Source: Siphonodentalium dalli (lineage: Eukaryota; Mollusca; Scaphopoda; Gadilida; Siphonodentaliidae). From it: DNA of 64,000 bases. Location: positions 39,165,549-39,229,548 of the forward strand of contig CP136067.1 in assembly GCA_032622095.1 (NCBI GenBank), written 5' to 3'. Below are positions 1 to 12,800 of the stretch, piece by piece. Under the pieces are notes generated by a model. The model saw only the letters and a program-made list of their open reading frames with translations, was not told where the DNA came from and did not search any database. Positions within the stretch are counted from its first letter, which is position 1. The number at the start of each line of letters is the position of its first letter. Position numbers and translations under genes: made by a program.

Positions 1-514
1 AGATAATCAATACCTTTTTTTGTGAAATTATGAATGTGTGATTCAGAATCACAAACAACCTCAAATAATGGGGGGGAGATTATTAATCACTAAACTGTCT
101 CTAAATTTGAATATAATTGTTTTCAACTCAAGGCTAAGTTATCCTTATTACTAAATGTTTAATATCATACAAGATATATTCGAGAACTTTCCACAATTTA
201 CTGTAGATCATGTTTGACAAGAATTTTGTCGTATCAAGTACCCAGCGAATTAGTAGACGCTCTTTATATCGCGGTTTTACTGCAATCAACCATTAAGTTG
301 GTACAACGGTTTTCTATAATGCAATTTATTTCAGAACAACTTGAGAAAATTACGAATGAGGAACGGGGAAATTCCATTGTTTTCTTTTATTTTCAGTTGA
401 AATTTCAAAATTTAGAATTTCCATGCCTTTTCCCATGAATATTGTATTTCACATTAAATATATGATATACCACCTAATACGCACACGCTTTACTACCAAA
501 AGATAGTCAATCGG
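1..514. other. Unannotated left flank
   Basis: AT-rich sequence. A 74-codon open frame at 214-438 has no recognisable motif and looks like chance. Nothing else is supported here. Confidence 0.5.
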
Positions 515-1060
515 GGTTCACGATTAGATGGCTATTGGCATATAATTGCGACCACGGGAGGCACGCGTGGTTTCGATTGAATATAATAATTAATCTGAAG
601 GGTATTAACTCTATGAAGAATGTACTTTGACGAAATAACGACGATTTGTATGAGAATTTGCAACACCACAATAGATCAACTCTGGTGAAATATAAGTCAA
701 ATTCTTCTATTGGGCTTTGGGATGTTTGGGTTACGCTCTTTAAAACAATTCTTCAAATATGTCCGTTATTTCGTCAAAAACACTTTTTCAAATATCTCTG
801 TTATTTCGTTTATAAAAATAATTTCCTATTTCTATATTTCGCTCTATATTTCGCTCTATTTCGCTATTTCGCTGTATTTTCCTATTTCGCTGTATTTTCC
901 TATTTCGCTTTTTCGTTGTATTTCATATTTCGATAATTCGCTATATTTAACATATTATGGGAAAATGGATTATATGATATCCAACATTCTGATATTCAAT
1001 CGAACATCACGTGCCACATGTGCTCGCGATTAGATGCCACTAGCCATCTAATCGTGAACC
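515..1060. mobile_element. MITE-like TIR element with TTTCGCTGTATT internal repeats
   Basis: The left end reads GGGGTTCACGATTAGATGGC and the right end is its near-perfect reverse complement, so about 27 bp of terminal inverted repeat are visible. The bases outside the ends (AATC on the left, GATT on the right) could extend the repeat. The interior (about 820-945) is a degenerate tandem array built on TATTTCGCTGTATTTTCC. There is no transposase, so this is a non-autonomous element. A partial copy in the opposite internal orientation lies at 26697-27015. Superfamily is not assigned. Confidence 0.65.
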
Positions 1061-2229
1061 CCGATTACATATAGTTTGCTATATAATCCTTGGCGTATTG
1101 GCTGGATATGCTGTCAACCATGTTGTAAGTAGAAAGCTAAACACCAACAAATGGTGGCAAGTTCAAACTTTATCAAGCTAAAATTTTAGTGAACCGAAAA
1201 TATATACTCACACGAGAAGAAATTTGGGTAACAATCTTCAAAGAGCAAAATACCAGACAAGGCGACAATTGCCAGATGGCAAACAACCAGAATGTTAAAG
1301 GGTATGTATAGCCATATAACAGTAGCGTAACCACCATCATTTAGAATAGGAGGAGGGGTCTATATATACATATATGCTCAGGGTCTACACCGATAACCCT
1401 AGTACGATATACTATTTCCCCAACACTAATCAACCTATGACAGTGGAGTGCTTTTCTCTCTGCTTCTACATTGACATTTTATATGAAGTCTATTGATTTG
1501 ATGTGCGCAATGGTTGTATCGATGTATACAGGTATCAAATCGAGACAAACATCGCAATACAATGTCGACCACTTGCTGTTTAGATAATTTTGCAGCCGCG
1601 TTCAATGATCGAATATTTCAAGACGATTCAATTGAAGATGTGGCCAAATATGAACCTCCTAGAACTAACACAGCAAGTGTATTATGCGATACCTACAAAG
1701 CCACTTTTATTATCGACATATCCGGCGTGTTCACATTGTTGTCAATTATATATCAGCCACCGGAACACATGGATTAATTCTTTAGTGCTTTCTGACTCAT
1801 GTTGCAGCGCTCTGGGGCGCCTATGCAGATATATGGCAAGTCGATCTCTGTCGCTACGAGGGATATTATGTGAGGCTCTCAGAGTCGCTACCATGGAAAC
1901 AATGCAAGGCATCATGGGACGCATTCGGGCGTAAAACTCTTAAAAAAAAGAAATTAGTTTAAAGAGCGATCACAAAAGTCTCCAAGCCTACTCACACGAT
2001 AGGTGAATTTGACCTAGTACGACCAACGATAACTCAGGATACTCATTTTGAATAACAATCATAACATAGCGTGTTACCTTTACTCAGATTGAATACCAAT
2101 CGATATATAATCGTGACCCCCCTCCCCCCGATTAAGTATATTTGGCTATGCAATCGCGTGCGTATTAAGCGATGGTTGACATATTAATTTCAGTCCTGAA
2201 ATTTAACCGAAAGTCGGAAAAAGTTTGAC
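1061..2229. other. Unannotated spacer with short shared segments
   Basis: About 45 bp just after the TIR element (1058-1105, starting CCCCGATTA) recurs in diverged form at 2135-2180, which suggests an older related insertion. The short open frames at 1514-1777 and 1590-1934 overlap each other and show no domain. Confidence 0.35.
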
Positions 2230-2360
2230 ATCTAGTATAAAAGCAACACACTTTAGACTAAATACTGTTTGGAAACCTAAATATTAGAACAAAATCAACC
2301 TATGTCTGGTCAGACATTTCCAACTAATTTTGCGTCTGATATGAACTTTCCAACTTCTGA
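2230..2360. repeat. Fragment of a TTTCCAACT-type dispersed repeat
   Basis: Contains repeated TTTCCAACT motifs in the same style as the larger copies at 18100-18780, 31140-31460 and 54955-55420. It appears to be a short relic of that family. Confidence 0.35.
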
Positions 2361-2749
2361 AAAAAATTCTGATACCCAAAACTCACGCCACTGCCTGCAA
2401 GGAATCTATTTATCTGGTGTGCAAGCCTCCAGTATGTATTCATTCACCACGAGGCGTAGTCTAATGAATACAGATGGTACATATATACGGTCGCGCCACC
2501 CAACTATGTACCGAGTATCAAGTTCAAGTTAGTACATGTGTTATTTTTGAATATGAGGTATCAGTGAAGTGGCACCATGAGAAGTTGAAGACATTAACGT
2601 TAATACTTCCAAGTAGGTGTGGATTATTGCCAGTAACCATAGTTTCACATTGCCATGGTTGATTGAATTATTGTGGCAACAGAGCGCTTAGAATATTAAC
2701 ATTGAAGGTTATTGATTTTTAGCATCCAAAATACCTGTAAAACATTGTA
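2361..2749. other. Unannotated spacer
   Basis: Short overlapping open frames only, with no motif recognised. Confidence 0.4.
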
Positions 2750-4362
2750 ATATATGAAAACGTTTTATTGTGGGCTACTTCGACTGAATTTTGAATGAAC
2801 TGTAGTAAACTTTACAATCGCGGGTTTCGTGGACATATATGGTTCATAATACGGGAGTTGTTGTCGGGCTTTACGTGCTTCATCAAATATGGTAAATCAT
2901 TGTCAAGGGAAATCAAAATACTACAAGGCACGCGACGAGGGAGTATTTTATCCCCCCCCTTCTATACATGTTGTATATAGATGATCTGTTATCTGAACTC
3001 GAGGTATCGAACTATGGCCTTCGGATTGTCTCCACAAACTGCGCGTCGCCAACTCAAGCTGATGATATGACGTTTTTTCGCTCACAAATGTGGGCCTACA
3101 ACGTCTTTGTGATATTTGCACGCTGTACAGCCGATTGTGGCGGTTTACATACAACGCACAGAAATGTAAAACCATTTTATTCAATGGAAAAGTGAAGAAA
3201 CTACCTGTGCATCCAAGGAGATGGAAACTTGGTGACGGGTATGTTGACGAAACTGATCACATAACCCATCTTGGCATAACGTTGCATAGAAACGACTTCG
3301 CTCGTGAGTTTATTAACAGTATTGTCAACAAAATAAGATCCACCTACTTCATGCTGAGCAACGCTGGCATGTATGCAAAGTGGAATCACTCCTCAAAGTT
3401 GCGAAACTCTTTACAGATCCATAATTATTCCAAAGGGTTTATACGGATCTGAACTCTTGTGTGGTCTATCAGAAACCCATTGGTCAGCTCTTGAGAAAAT
3501 TCATCGCTTCTGCCTCAAGCATATCCAGGGACTTCCTGTACGTGCTCGCACTGATATCGTTTTGGGGATGCCTGGCATCCATCCTATCAAGTCATTGATT
3601 GATGCCAGGAAACTCAATCTGTTTGGTAGCCTATGCCGTATGCCTCCTGGCAAAGCTTGCAAGGAGATTTTTGTCACAAGACTTCACATGTACTTCACGG
3701 GACAACTGAAAAACCCAAATTCGTTCATCAGCGACATTAACAACACTCTTGTTGAATACAACCTATCCGAGCATATCCATCAGTATGCTCATTTCTGCTC
3801 ATTTCCTCTGAAATCCGAATGGAAGCGCATTACAAAAACTGCGATTAACGACAAATGCGAACAGAAATGGACAGAAAGAACAAATTGTGACACTTCATTT
3901 GCGCGTTTTCGAGAAATTCAACCAAACCCTACTATGTGTCACTTATGGAGAACATGTCGTAAATACCCTACGCATAAGATTGCAGTTATCACAGTCGGTC
4001 AGCTCATCGCAGGAAGCGTTTTCTCGCAACATAACACATGCACATTATGGTGTCAGTCACACTCTGATATTATCGAGCACGCACTTATCTCACGCAGTAG
4101 CCCACTTATGCATTCCCACAGAAACGAAATGTGGTACCAGATGATTGATCGTTTCGGCATACCGTTATTCGTATGGGCCACGAGTCTCCGCAACAGCGAC
4201 CTCTTATTGCTTCATCTCACACATCTTCCACGTGATATATTCACATTTCTTCAGCAAGTTGAGAACACCTCAGAGTTTACGAGATTCATTGTTCTTCACA
4301 CAAACTTAATTTGGAGGCGCTATGTCGAACTCTCAGCCACTACGCATGACGGTTTGTGTTAA
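2750..4362 (+). pseudogene. Non-LTR retrotransposon 3' fragment (reverse transcriptase and C-terminal region), disrupted
   Basis: This is the 3' part of a LINE, broken by frameshifts into four readable pieces. At 2795-2980 the frame ends in a QGTRRGSILSP-like RT motif. At 2968-3195 QADDM matches the catalytic [FYL]xDD box with the first aspartates kept. The frame at 3090-3452 holds the thumb/LGITLH region, and 3373-4362 (329 aa) is an intact C-terminal frame beginning around YGSELLCGL. No endonuclease is present, so the copy is 5'-truncated as expected from incomplete reverse transcription. It lies upstream of the host gene in the same orientation. It differs in sequence from the other LINEs in the window. 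The clade is uncertain. Confidence 0.85.
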
Positions 4363-4470
4363 ACAACCTTTGATCTTTGATCGTTACGGGTGTTCACCCT
4401 AAGTCGCATTTAAATGTACCACCTTCTGTCCTGTCCATAAAATCCGAAGACGCGACAAAATAAATAAACA

Positions 4471-4511
<41 letters not shown>

Positions 4512-4620
4512 ATATGAGGGAGCGTGTGTGTGTATGTGGGGGTGTGTGTGTGTGTGAGGGTGTATACGTGCGTGTATATGTTTTCTTGTGTTAGCGTTTG
4601 CACTGTCACAACATCATTCT
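4363..4620. repeat. LINE 3' flank with (AT)n and GT-rich microsatellite
   Basis: The LINE stop is followed by a short 3' UTR with AATAAATAA, then a pure (AT)n run at about 4474-4503 and a TGTG-rich tract to about 4570. A microsatellite directly after the 3' UTR is a usual LINE terminus. Confidence 0.6.
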
Positions 4621-5499
4621 ACATATAATCTATTCCACTTAATGGGTGCATACGTTTACAGGGGAGCTATTGTCGAGCAAGGGCATTGCGTTTGCTGACT
4701 CTTTGGGGAGAGAGATTCTCCTATGCGAATCCAACTCCAACTAGAGCTCCTTTTGTAATTGTATGCACCTGCTTATGGAGTGCTGTTGTGACAGTGCATC
4801 CTAACGAATGTATGTACGGGTGTGTGTCTGCGTAATGTGTTAGATTGTATATGCGTACGGGTGTGGTCGAGAGGGTGTGTGTTGTCTGCTGATGTGATAT
4901 GTAAGCTCGTGTTCATGTACATACAATTAGAATGCTATTCTTTTCCTCGGTAGTTTGTTCTCTTGTCTGTCTTTTCATTACTTCTTGATTGCTAACTGTA
5001 TTTATGTTATATTCATTTTTGTTGAATCTTCAATACTGGAGGCAATAAAGATATATATATTATTCCAATGTGATTATATGTCTATCGATGTCAAAGTGAC
5101 ACTATTGGTGCAAAATTGGCACTACGACCCATACATTCCCAAAATTTGAGAATGTACGTTTGTATATACCTGTACTTATTTAGTACATAACAGTATGCAA
5201 TATAATTCAACGACAGAACTCTAGATATGATTCTGACCATCGACCATGGCTATTTATCGGCTTCTTGTTATCTAATATTATCCCAGACTGTATCAGATGT
5301 AACCTAAGATTATTACATATTGTAGCACTTTTTATTTGAACAAAACAGAGCCTCTTAATAATGTAACTGAGCTACTATGTTAAATTTAGCCACCATGACT
5401 GAAATGTTATTTGTTATAGATTACTTCATAATTTCCCCAATTTTAACAAAGGCCATCTCACTGAAATATTTCGTTAACATTTGGAATAAACTAAAATTT
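4621..5499. other. Unannotated spacer
   Basis: No coding or repeat structure recognised beyond short AT-rich tracts. Confidence 0.4.
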
Positions 5500-5930
5500 A
5501 GTTGTTTAAAGTGACTAATTATTTTAATTAAATTTAACCCAATTTTTAGTCGATTTTATAAGTAAATTCCACTTAGTTGACCATTTTAACCCAGCGCTGA
5601 GTTAAGATTCAACTAAAGATTGGGCGAATAATCAACTAAATGTGTTGAAAACCAACTATACACATGTATATTTAATTACTTACAATTGAAAACCAACTAT
5701 ATATTTAGTTATTGACAATTAAATAATTCTAACTCAACGATTTATTTCGATTTAACTAACACTTATAGTCAGTGGACATTAACTCTAACTATTTAGTCAC
5801 GCATTTAGTTAATTTCTCAACCCAACTGATTTAGTTAAGATATCAGCACAAAGTTTAGACGGTGGACTTCAACTAACGCATCAAATCCAACCCAAGTTTA
5901 TTTAGATCTAACTATATTTTGTAATGTGTG
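5500..5930. repeat. AACTAAAT-motif-dense region
   Basis: Many copies of CAACTAAA and its complement TTTAGTTR occur on both strands within about 430 bp, spaced irregularly. The pattern fits the subterminal repeats of a degraded DNA transposon or a diverged short-motif repeat. No clear ends were found. Confidence 0.4.
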
Positions 5931-6780
5931 AAAAGATATTGTTTAAATTCTGTTTGTTTAATGTTCCCTCCTCTTCTTGGCGATAACACTCATGTTCTTG
6001 TGACACGTTCGGCCATTTTGACCACCATCTTGTGAATTTCGGTGGAGTCTTCAGAAGGATACCCTAGACCATCGCAATCCACCCGACAGAATAACTTGAT
6101 ACACGTACACATGTATTAACCATAAATTTGGGTTCGGCGGCTGATCTAATTCTGTGACTGAAACAGGTCTCTCGGTGGCATACGAAGGGCACATCGAAGT
6201 ATTTAACTCATTTATCGACATATGTTCATCTCAATGCATAACCGGATCGGAATGTGTAACAAACGGGGAATAATTTCAGGTTCCAACCCGTCATGCTTAC
6301 ATGACCTTCAAGGTGTTTACCACATATATTTTTATTCCCGCAACCGGACCGGGAAGTTATACAACAAACACAATTTCACGGGGCTTTATGGCAGGCATTC
6401 TGCCAAACAATTATGTTCATTGAAAACTGCAGACGTCTCGAAATTCAATATAATTGACTGTTACTTACTATGAAATAGAATTCCAATTGTGATAGATTAT
6501 TGACAGCATGCTATTGCAAATTGTAGTAGATTTAATCAATGTTTATGCTTGCGTGATTAATGTATACTCGCCGACAGAGCCCCCCTGAAAATAAACCAGG
6601 AAGTGTTCCCCTTATACTGCCATCTAATCAGCAGTCATTTTCTTGTCAACTCACAGATTTGGAGGAAGGGCATTCAGACCAGCCATTACAAGAAGCTATA
6701 AGAGGACACCGGCCACCATATACAACATATGGTCAACCGAGTTTGTATCACGAATAGTTTTAATGTAATTATTGCCAATA
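5931..6780. other. Presumed promoter-side flank of the vWD-family gene
   Basis: Sequence upstream of the first coding exon. The 65-codon frame at 6560-6757 shows no domain. A 5' UTR or core promoter could be here, but I cannot point to a convincing element. Confidence 0.3.
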
Positions 6781-6859
6781 ATGGACATGCCAGTTCTACG
6801 TTTTGGATGCATACATGTAGCAACGATATTTTTCGTTGTTCTCTTCACATCGGATGTTG
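6781..6859 (+). CDS. Exon 1: signal peptide of the vWD-family gene
   Basis: The ATG at 6781 has A at -3. The 26 codons encode a short N-terminus followed by a hydrophobic core (VATIFFVVLF), a typical secretory signal. The exon ends GTT G and is followed by a consensus donor GTAAGT. This gives phase 1, which matches the start of the exon at 17173. A second in-frame ATG lies two codons downstream. A non-coding 5' exon cannot be excluded. Confidence 0.7.
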
Positions 6860-9800
6860 GTAAGTGGTTGTATTTTATTTAAGTATTGTGACAGAATGCC
6901 GTTAACGATATTATATCTGGCCCTTAATTCTTTAATACCCTTCTAACCTTTCTAAATTCTTTAACTTCCTTCTTCGCTGTGCTAACTAACCCTAATTACA
7001 AACAATGAGCACACCTGGTAAGACCCGCAGTAGTATAATGAGGTATGTCTCCTCATGATGGAACATCGCGATATTAGAATACTAATTATGAGCATTAAAT
7101 TGAAAACAGTCATGTTACTATCCCGTGTCGCGGATAACTTATGTGATTACATTTTATTACCCCTATGATTTATGAGACCAGCAAATTCGGTGGTTTGGAT
7201 AAAGCCACGAGCCGAGTTTAGTGACTTCACGGCAAGTTCACGCCCACTCTACCATCTACCAGGAGTCCACACGTTGTTGTGCCCATACACGGGACTAATA
7301 TCGTCGCCCATGTTCAACTGTATACCTACGTCAGTTAACTATATTAATTAAATAGAAATTATCTGAGAACTTTGTTGCCTACTGAACTCTTCAAACCGGT
7401 GCGGCTCACGGTGGCCATTAAACATGCACATTTGCACCCCTCGTCAAGTGTTCCTGCTAATGTGTTACTGAATTGCTATGACGCTGTTATGGCAAACTGA
7501 TGCTGCTAACAAAACGTACCGTTATATCTGTTTAATTTGACTTTTTCGCAGTGTTCTGATAAACTGAACATATCGGAGAAAAGCCATTATGCGTATCAAA
7601 CATTCAAAAACATATCTATTGCGAAATATGTTTAATACTGGTTGTATTAGCTGTTGAAAATCGACTATATTCAAGATGGATATTCACCTCGTTTTAGAAT
7701 CACCAGCGCAGGCATTATTATATTTTTCAAAAATATATATGTTCTTGAATGTTTCATACACACACACTGGTTTTTCTCAAATTGTATCACGTGACTACCA
7801 CGTTGGTAACTGTGCGGAGAAACTATGAAGATACTCCACTTTTGGTCTAAACAACAATACACAAACACCATTACTATATCGTAAATCAGAAGAACAATGT
7901 AGTCTATAACTACAATTAATGTTGTGTTAGGCCAGAATTAAACAGGTCTGGCAATTCCCAAGTATATCTACTATAGCTATATGTAGCTATTGTAGCTACA
8001 TTTGACTATCGTGAAACAATATTTTACCAATTGGTATGGCGCGTAAGCATTACCGCGAGCTGTTCCAACTATAAGGGTGAGAGGTAGTATTTTATAGCAA
8101 CTAACGAAACCACTGCCTGTGTCATTTCGGTTGCACCAGCTTGCGGAATATCCGGCAATCATAACTAAGCACGTGTATCTGTTTGGAAATCTGTTATGCT
8201 ATGTGATATGGGACTCGCATCCATCAATATATGATCTACTATTCTGTCTTTATGTGCACTTGTCAGGAAAAAGTAACAATGTTGGACTATTGTGTTAATT
8301 ATGCATGAAAATGGCAAACTATATTAACTTACTAATCAAATCATGTTATTGTATATTTCAACGAGTGTTTGTTGGATTGAGTTATCTCTCTTCAATCAGA
8401 TTCATCCATCACCAATAGCCATATGTAGCTACAATGGCTACATGTGGCTATTATAGCTATAATTTTGAATTGTCAGACCTGTTAAATGTCCAACAGTTGA
8501 AGGTGTTCACCATTGTTTGACAAGCCCACGCCCTCTCACCACGTTCCGATCGCCAAGTCTATAAAATACCCAATGGCTGTTAATTTGATAACAAGAAAAC
8601 TAAGATGCATGCATCAGGTCGGCCGTGAACTATCTACCATAGAATTGTTGTAGCTATCGATTATACATTTTGAAACACCTGTATGTATGTATGTATGTAT
8701 GTATGTATGTCTGTATGCGTGAATGCATGTGTGTATGTGTTATAGACTCTAACACTGCTCGAATTTGGTATTTAACGTGTCAACTTGACCTCGCTCATAG
8801 GCATGTTTCTGGACCTTGACCGATCCGACTAAAAATTTGTGTGTAGGACTACTTCGATCCCGGGAGCAATATGGACGGGTCCAATTTCACGTGGGACCAT
8901 GTTCTCGAACGTGCTGATATAGGCATGTTTCTGGACCAATTGAACAATAGTTTGGCCAGACGCTGTATATACTGGGTACTGTCCAGATGGAGGCGATCAC
9001 AAAAAAAATCCCTAACTAGCCCGAACGAAGTCGAGTACATCAGCTAGTTTAATATATATTTTGGACATTTGTCTGTCTGTTTGTCTGTTAGCTATGGCCG
9101 GGAAAACTGCCGGACAGATTTGACGAAATTTGATACCTAGGGGAAATTATTTCCAGGGAGTATTTTGGACGGGTCAAATCTTGATCCCCACCTGACTTTG
9201 ACATTCAAAAAGATCAATTCAAGGTCAAATCTGGTAAAACGGAAGTATTTCAACGAAATTTGATACCTACTGTTACTTTTGTCCCAGGAGTGTTTCGGGT
9301 GGGTCAAATCATGACCCTGACCTGATCTTGACATTCAAAATTGTCAATTCAAGGTCAAATCGGGTATAAAGCCGGGCGGATTTCGACGGGTACTTTTGTC
9401 GTGACTTTTGTCCGGGGAGTGTTTTGGACGGGTCAAATCGTGACCCCGACATGACCTTCACCTTTAAAATAGTCAATTCAAGGTTAAATCGCGCATTTCT
9501 CCGAAAATCAGAGGGGAACATCCCGGACGAAGTGGGGTCCACGAGCTACTATTATATATTTCTAGATATAGTTACAAACTAAATACCTGTATATTGTACA
9601 AAGAAATGTTTGACAAATATATCTGTATCAATATTACCATACGGGTCATTAAAATAGATACGACGAAACAAATTTTGAAGGGTGCATGTATCAGGTAAAT
9701 TTTTATATTTCAAATGATGACAGGAATGCAGAAAGTTGAAGTACCTACGTAATACTGGCTATCCGCATGAAGAGATATACATGTATATAAAAACCAGATG

Positions 9801-12800
9801 AGGGATATGTCTGTACAGTTGCTAAACAATTCAGTCATGCAAAAGAGGATCAAAGAGTAAGATACCAAATTGCTGCCTGTGGTAATGTATTTTAACGAAA
9901 TTCGGGAAAATTAGATTACTCTCACCCTGGTTATCCAGAAGATAATTGTGGAATCTGATGACGATCGGACAAGGGTGTCGTCTGTAGGATCAACCAAATT
10001 ATTTAGCCATAAAAATAGTAAAATTGAAGATCACCGCTGGCAGTGATGTCTTCACAAGGACAGTTTGAGAACAAAATATGGCTCACATCTAGCGGTGACC
10101 CAAAATATCCACATAAGAAAAAGTTCTCCAATAAAAGCTGGCTGCAGGGTGCGCCAATTGATTCAAATTCGAAATTTAGCAGGGTGTACTGCTTGTGGCC
10201 ATGTTTTCCCCGCAAATTTGATAGACTGATGGACAAAACCACTGAATCCGTTGAATCAATATACATGTATACATGGATTAATTTATATGCATTGTTATAC
10301 ACAGTACTGGTATATAAAGGAACTGAAAATAACTATATTACTAGTATACACAAAATAAACCATATATCATGGCTATGGGTTCTAATATCCGAACATGACA
10401 GCTGAGAACTTGGTGTGAATTAAAGAGTGGTGGTTTCTCAAGCACATCTAACCCTCCACGTTAGAAACATGCCATTAAATGTCATAAGTATAATCTAGCT
10501 TGAGGACAGAAGTGATCCATAAAACCCCCCTTAATTCAACCAGGTCCTCGCGCGATGTATGATCGATCACATGATGATCTAGGGGGATTAGAATTGATGT
10601 ATAAAAACAGCACTGCATGTAAATATAAAATAAAATAGTGCTACATCTTATTACAGATTATTGCCATATATAATCAGTGATTATACAGACAGTCTGACAA
10701 AATAAAGTTTCAGTGACACTCTATCCGAAGAGGGGAATAATTTCATCTGTTACAGTCAATGGAGCAATTATGAATCTGGAAAGGTGAAATTTCTAAGTAA
10801 TACTAGATATCGACATGACGCGATAAAATATAACGTAAATGCAATATGGCCGCTGGCGACCATTTTTTCCTATGAAATTAAAAAAATATTTGATAGCTCT
10901 CATCTGATAGATGAATATCAAGATAAATATGAAGTTTGGTGATGATCGGATGAGTGAAGTGGACTGTGGTCTGTGCTAAACGGTTTAGTAATGCTTACAA
11001 AGATTCTTACCTTAATATTTTTATGTTCACTTTATAAACTTCACTGAGTCATCTTTGTCATGTATTGAGTTTGATATCTTTTGTTAACAGTTTATAAATC
11101 ATGTATGTCTCATGTTTGTTATTTTAATTTATGTGTTTATTATCATTAAATAAAGTTGCATTCCTTAAAAAGATTCTTACCTCAATGTTTTTATGTTCAC
11201 TTTATAAACTCCACTGAGTCATCTTTGTCATGTATTGAATTTGATATCTTTTGTTAACAGTTTATAAATTATGTATGTCTCGTGTTCGTTATTATATTAT
11301 ATACACTTTATAGTGTGTTTTCAGAACGAAAAAAATTTGAATAAAATCAACAAATTTGTAAATTTAAAAACAATTCAAACGTTGTTGTATTCCATGTCCC
11401 AGCCCGGACATATACACCAAATTTCAATAATATTCATTGAGAAACAACGGACCAAACGCTATATAACACCCGTATACATCTTTTATTCCGAATCGGACTC
11501 GGGTACATGTTATAGTAGGTACCGAATTGACACACGTCGACTGGGCGAGTTGGCCATGGGGCGATTAGGCCGATTCCGGCACATTCTATAATTTACCGTA
11601 TGTATCCGTTTACGCGTAGTTTACTTTAGAAAGTTCCGCAATTAACTGATTAGAAATGCAATGTACGATGAGGGTACTACGTCACTAAACTTGGTGTTCT
11701 TTCTATCAGATTTTGCCATATTCATATTTATATTTACGGTTCAGAGAAGCCACGCATGGCACATGAGCTTTACGCAACAACTGAGCCTATATACCACTGA
11801 CTATGACCTACACTCTTAAACGTTTTGGTTTTTTAAAATACCAAATTTGGTTTCGAACTTTGTCCCATATATGTAACCAAATTAGGTTTTGATCAAAACC
11901 AAATACCAAGCGCCAACTGGTTTTGATAAAAACCAAAATTGGTTTTGATCAAAACCAAATTGCATGAATATTTGGTTTCGATCAAAAACAAAATACGTGT
12001 GAAGATTTCGTGTAAAGTTGAAGTCGAAACTGAAAGCGTCCTATAATTAATAGTTAGTAGATACATACATGTCAAGATTCCCGAAGATAAGATTGTCCGG
12101 CCATCGGGAAACATATCTGTGATCACCCATTGAACCAGTCTAAGTTATTTGCTGTGATTTTAACACTAGAATGTGTTTCAGTCGCTTCGAAATTAAATGG
12201 CGACTGCCAGTCTGGCCATGTGTTACACGGAAACAGTAACGATAACTCTTGAAGACTATCAGTCAAAACCAATATATGGTATTGAACATGTCCTCAAAAC
12301 CAAGGGATTCAGATTTGGTTTTGATCAAAACCAAGGGAATCAGATTGGGTATTGATCAATACCAATAAAAACCGAATATATTGTCAGTGTAATAACAACA
12401 CCATTAAGTACAAAATAAACCCGTCACCTTACAGTGAATGTCAAAACGTTATAAACAACATTGTTTTTCTCACAAACGGACTCGTAGTCGTCAAAAAGCG
12501 AAGAAGTTGTTTGACTGTCCACATTTACGATTACTATATAAGCTATTTGTAACTCTTATCAGTAGTAGTAGGCGAAATATGCCAAATGGAAACAGTCCGG
12601 TGAGGTTTTTTTTAAGATGTAGAACTGGATTGCGGTGTGGTATGCGGATAAGAGAGCCAATTGGAATATAACTAGTCTCCGTAATTTAACCCAATAGCAT
12701 ACCTGCAAATTATCGATCGATTAGTCTATAACCGCCCAGTTATTATGTGTACCACATTTAGTCATCTAGATCAACAAGTTGTGACGTCGGTTCGTGTTTT

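Noticed and set aside
646-1033. Phe/Tyr-rich ORFs of 96 and 107 codons
   Set aside because: They are translations of the TATTTCGCTGTATTTTCC tandem repeat inside the TIR element.
4394-4609. Thr/His-rich ORF
   Set aside because: Translation of the GT/AT microsatellite.
10003-10405. Opposed 99- and 120-codon ORFs
   Set aside because: They are mirror frames of the same AT-rich sequence with no motif.
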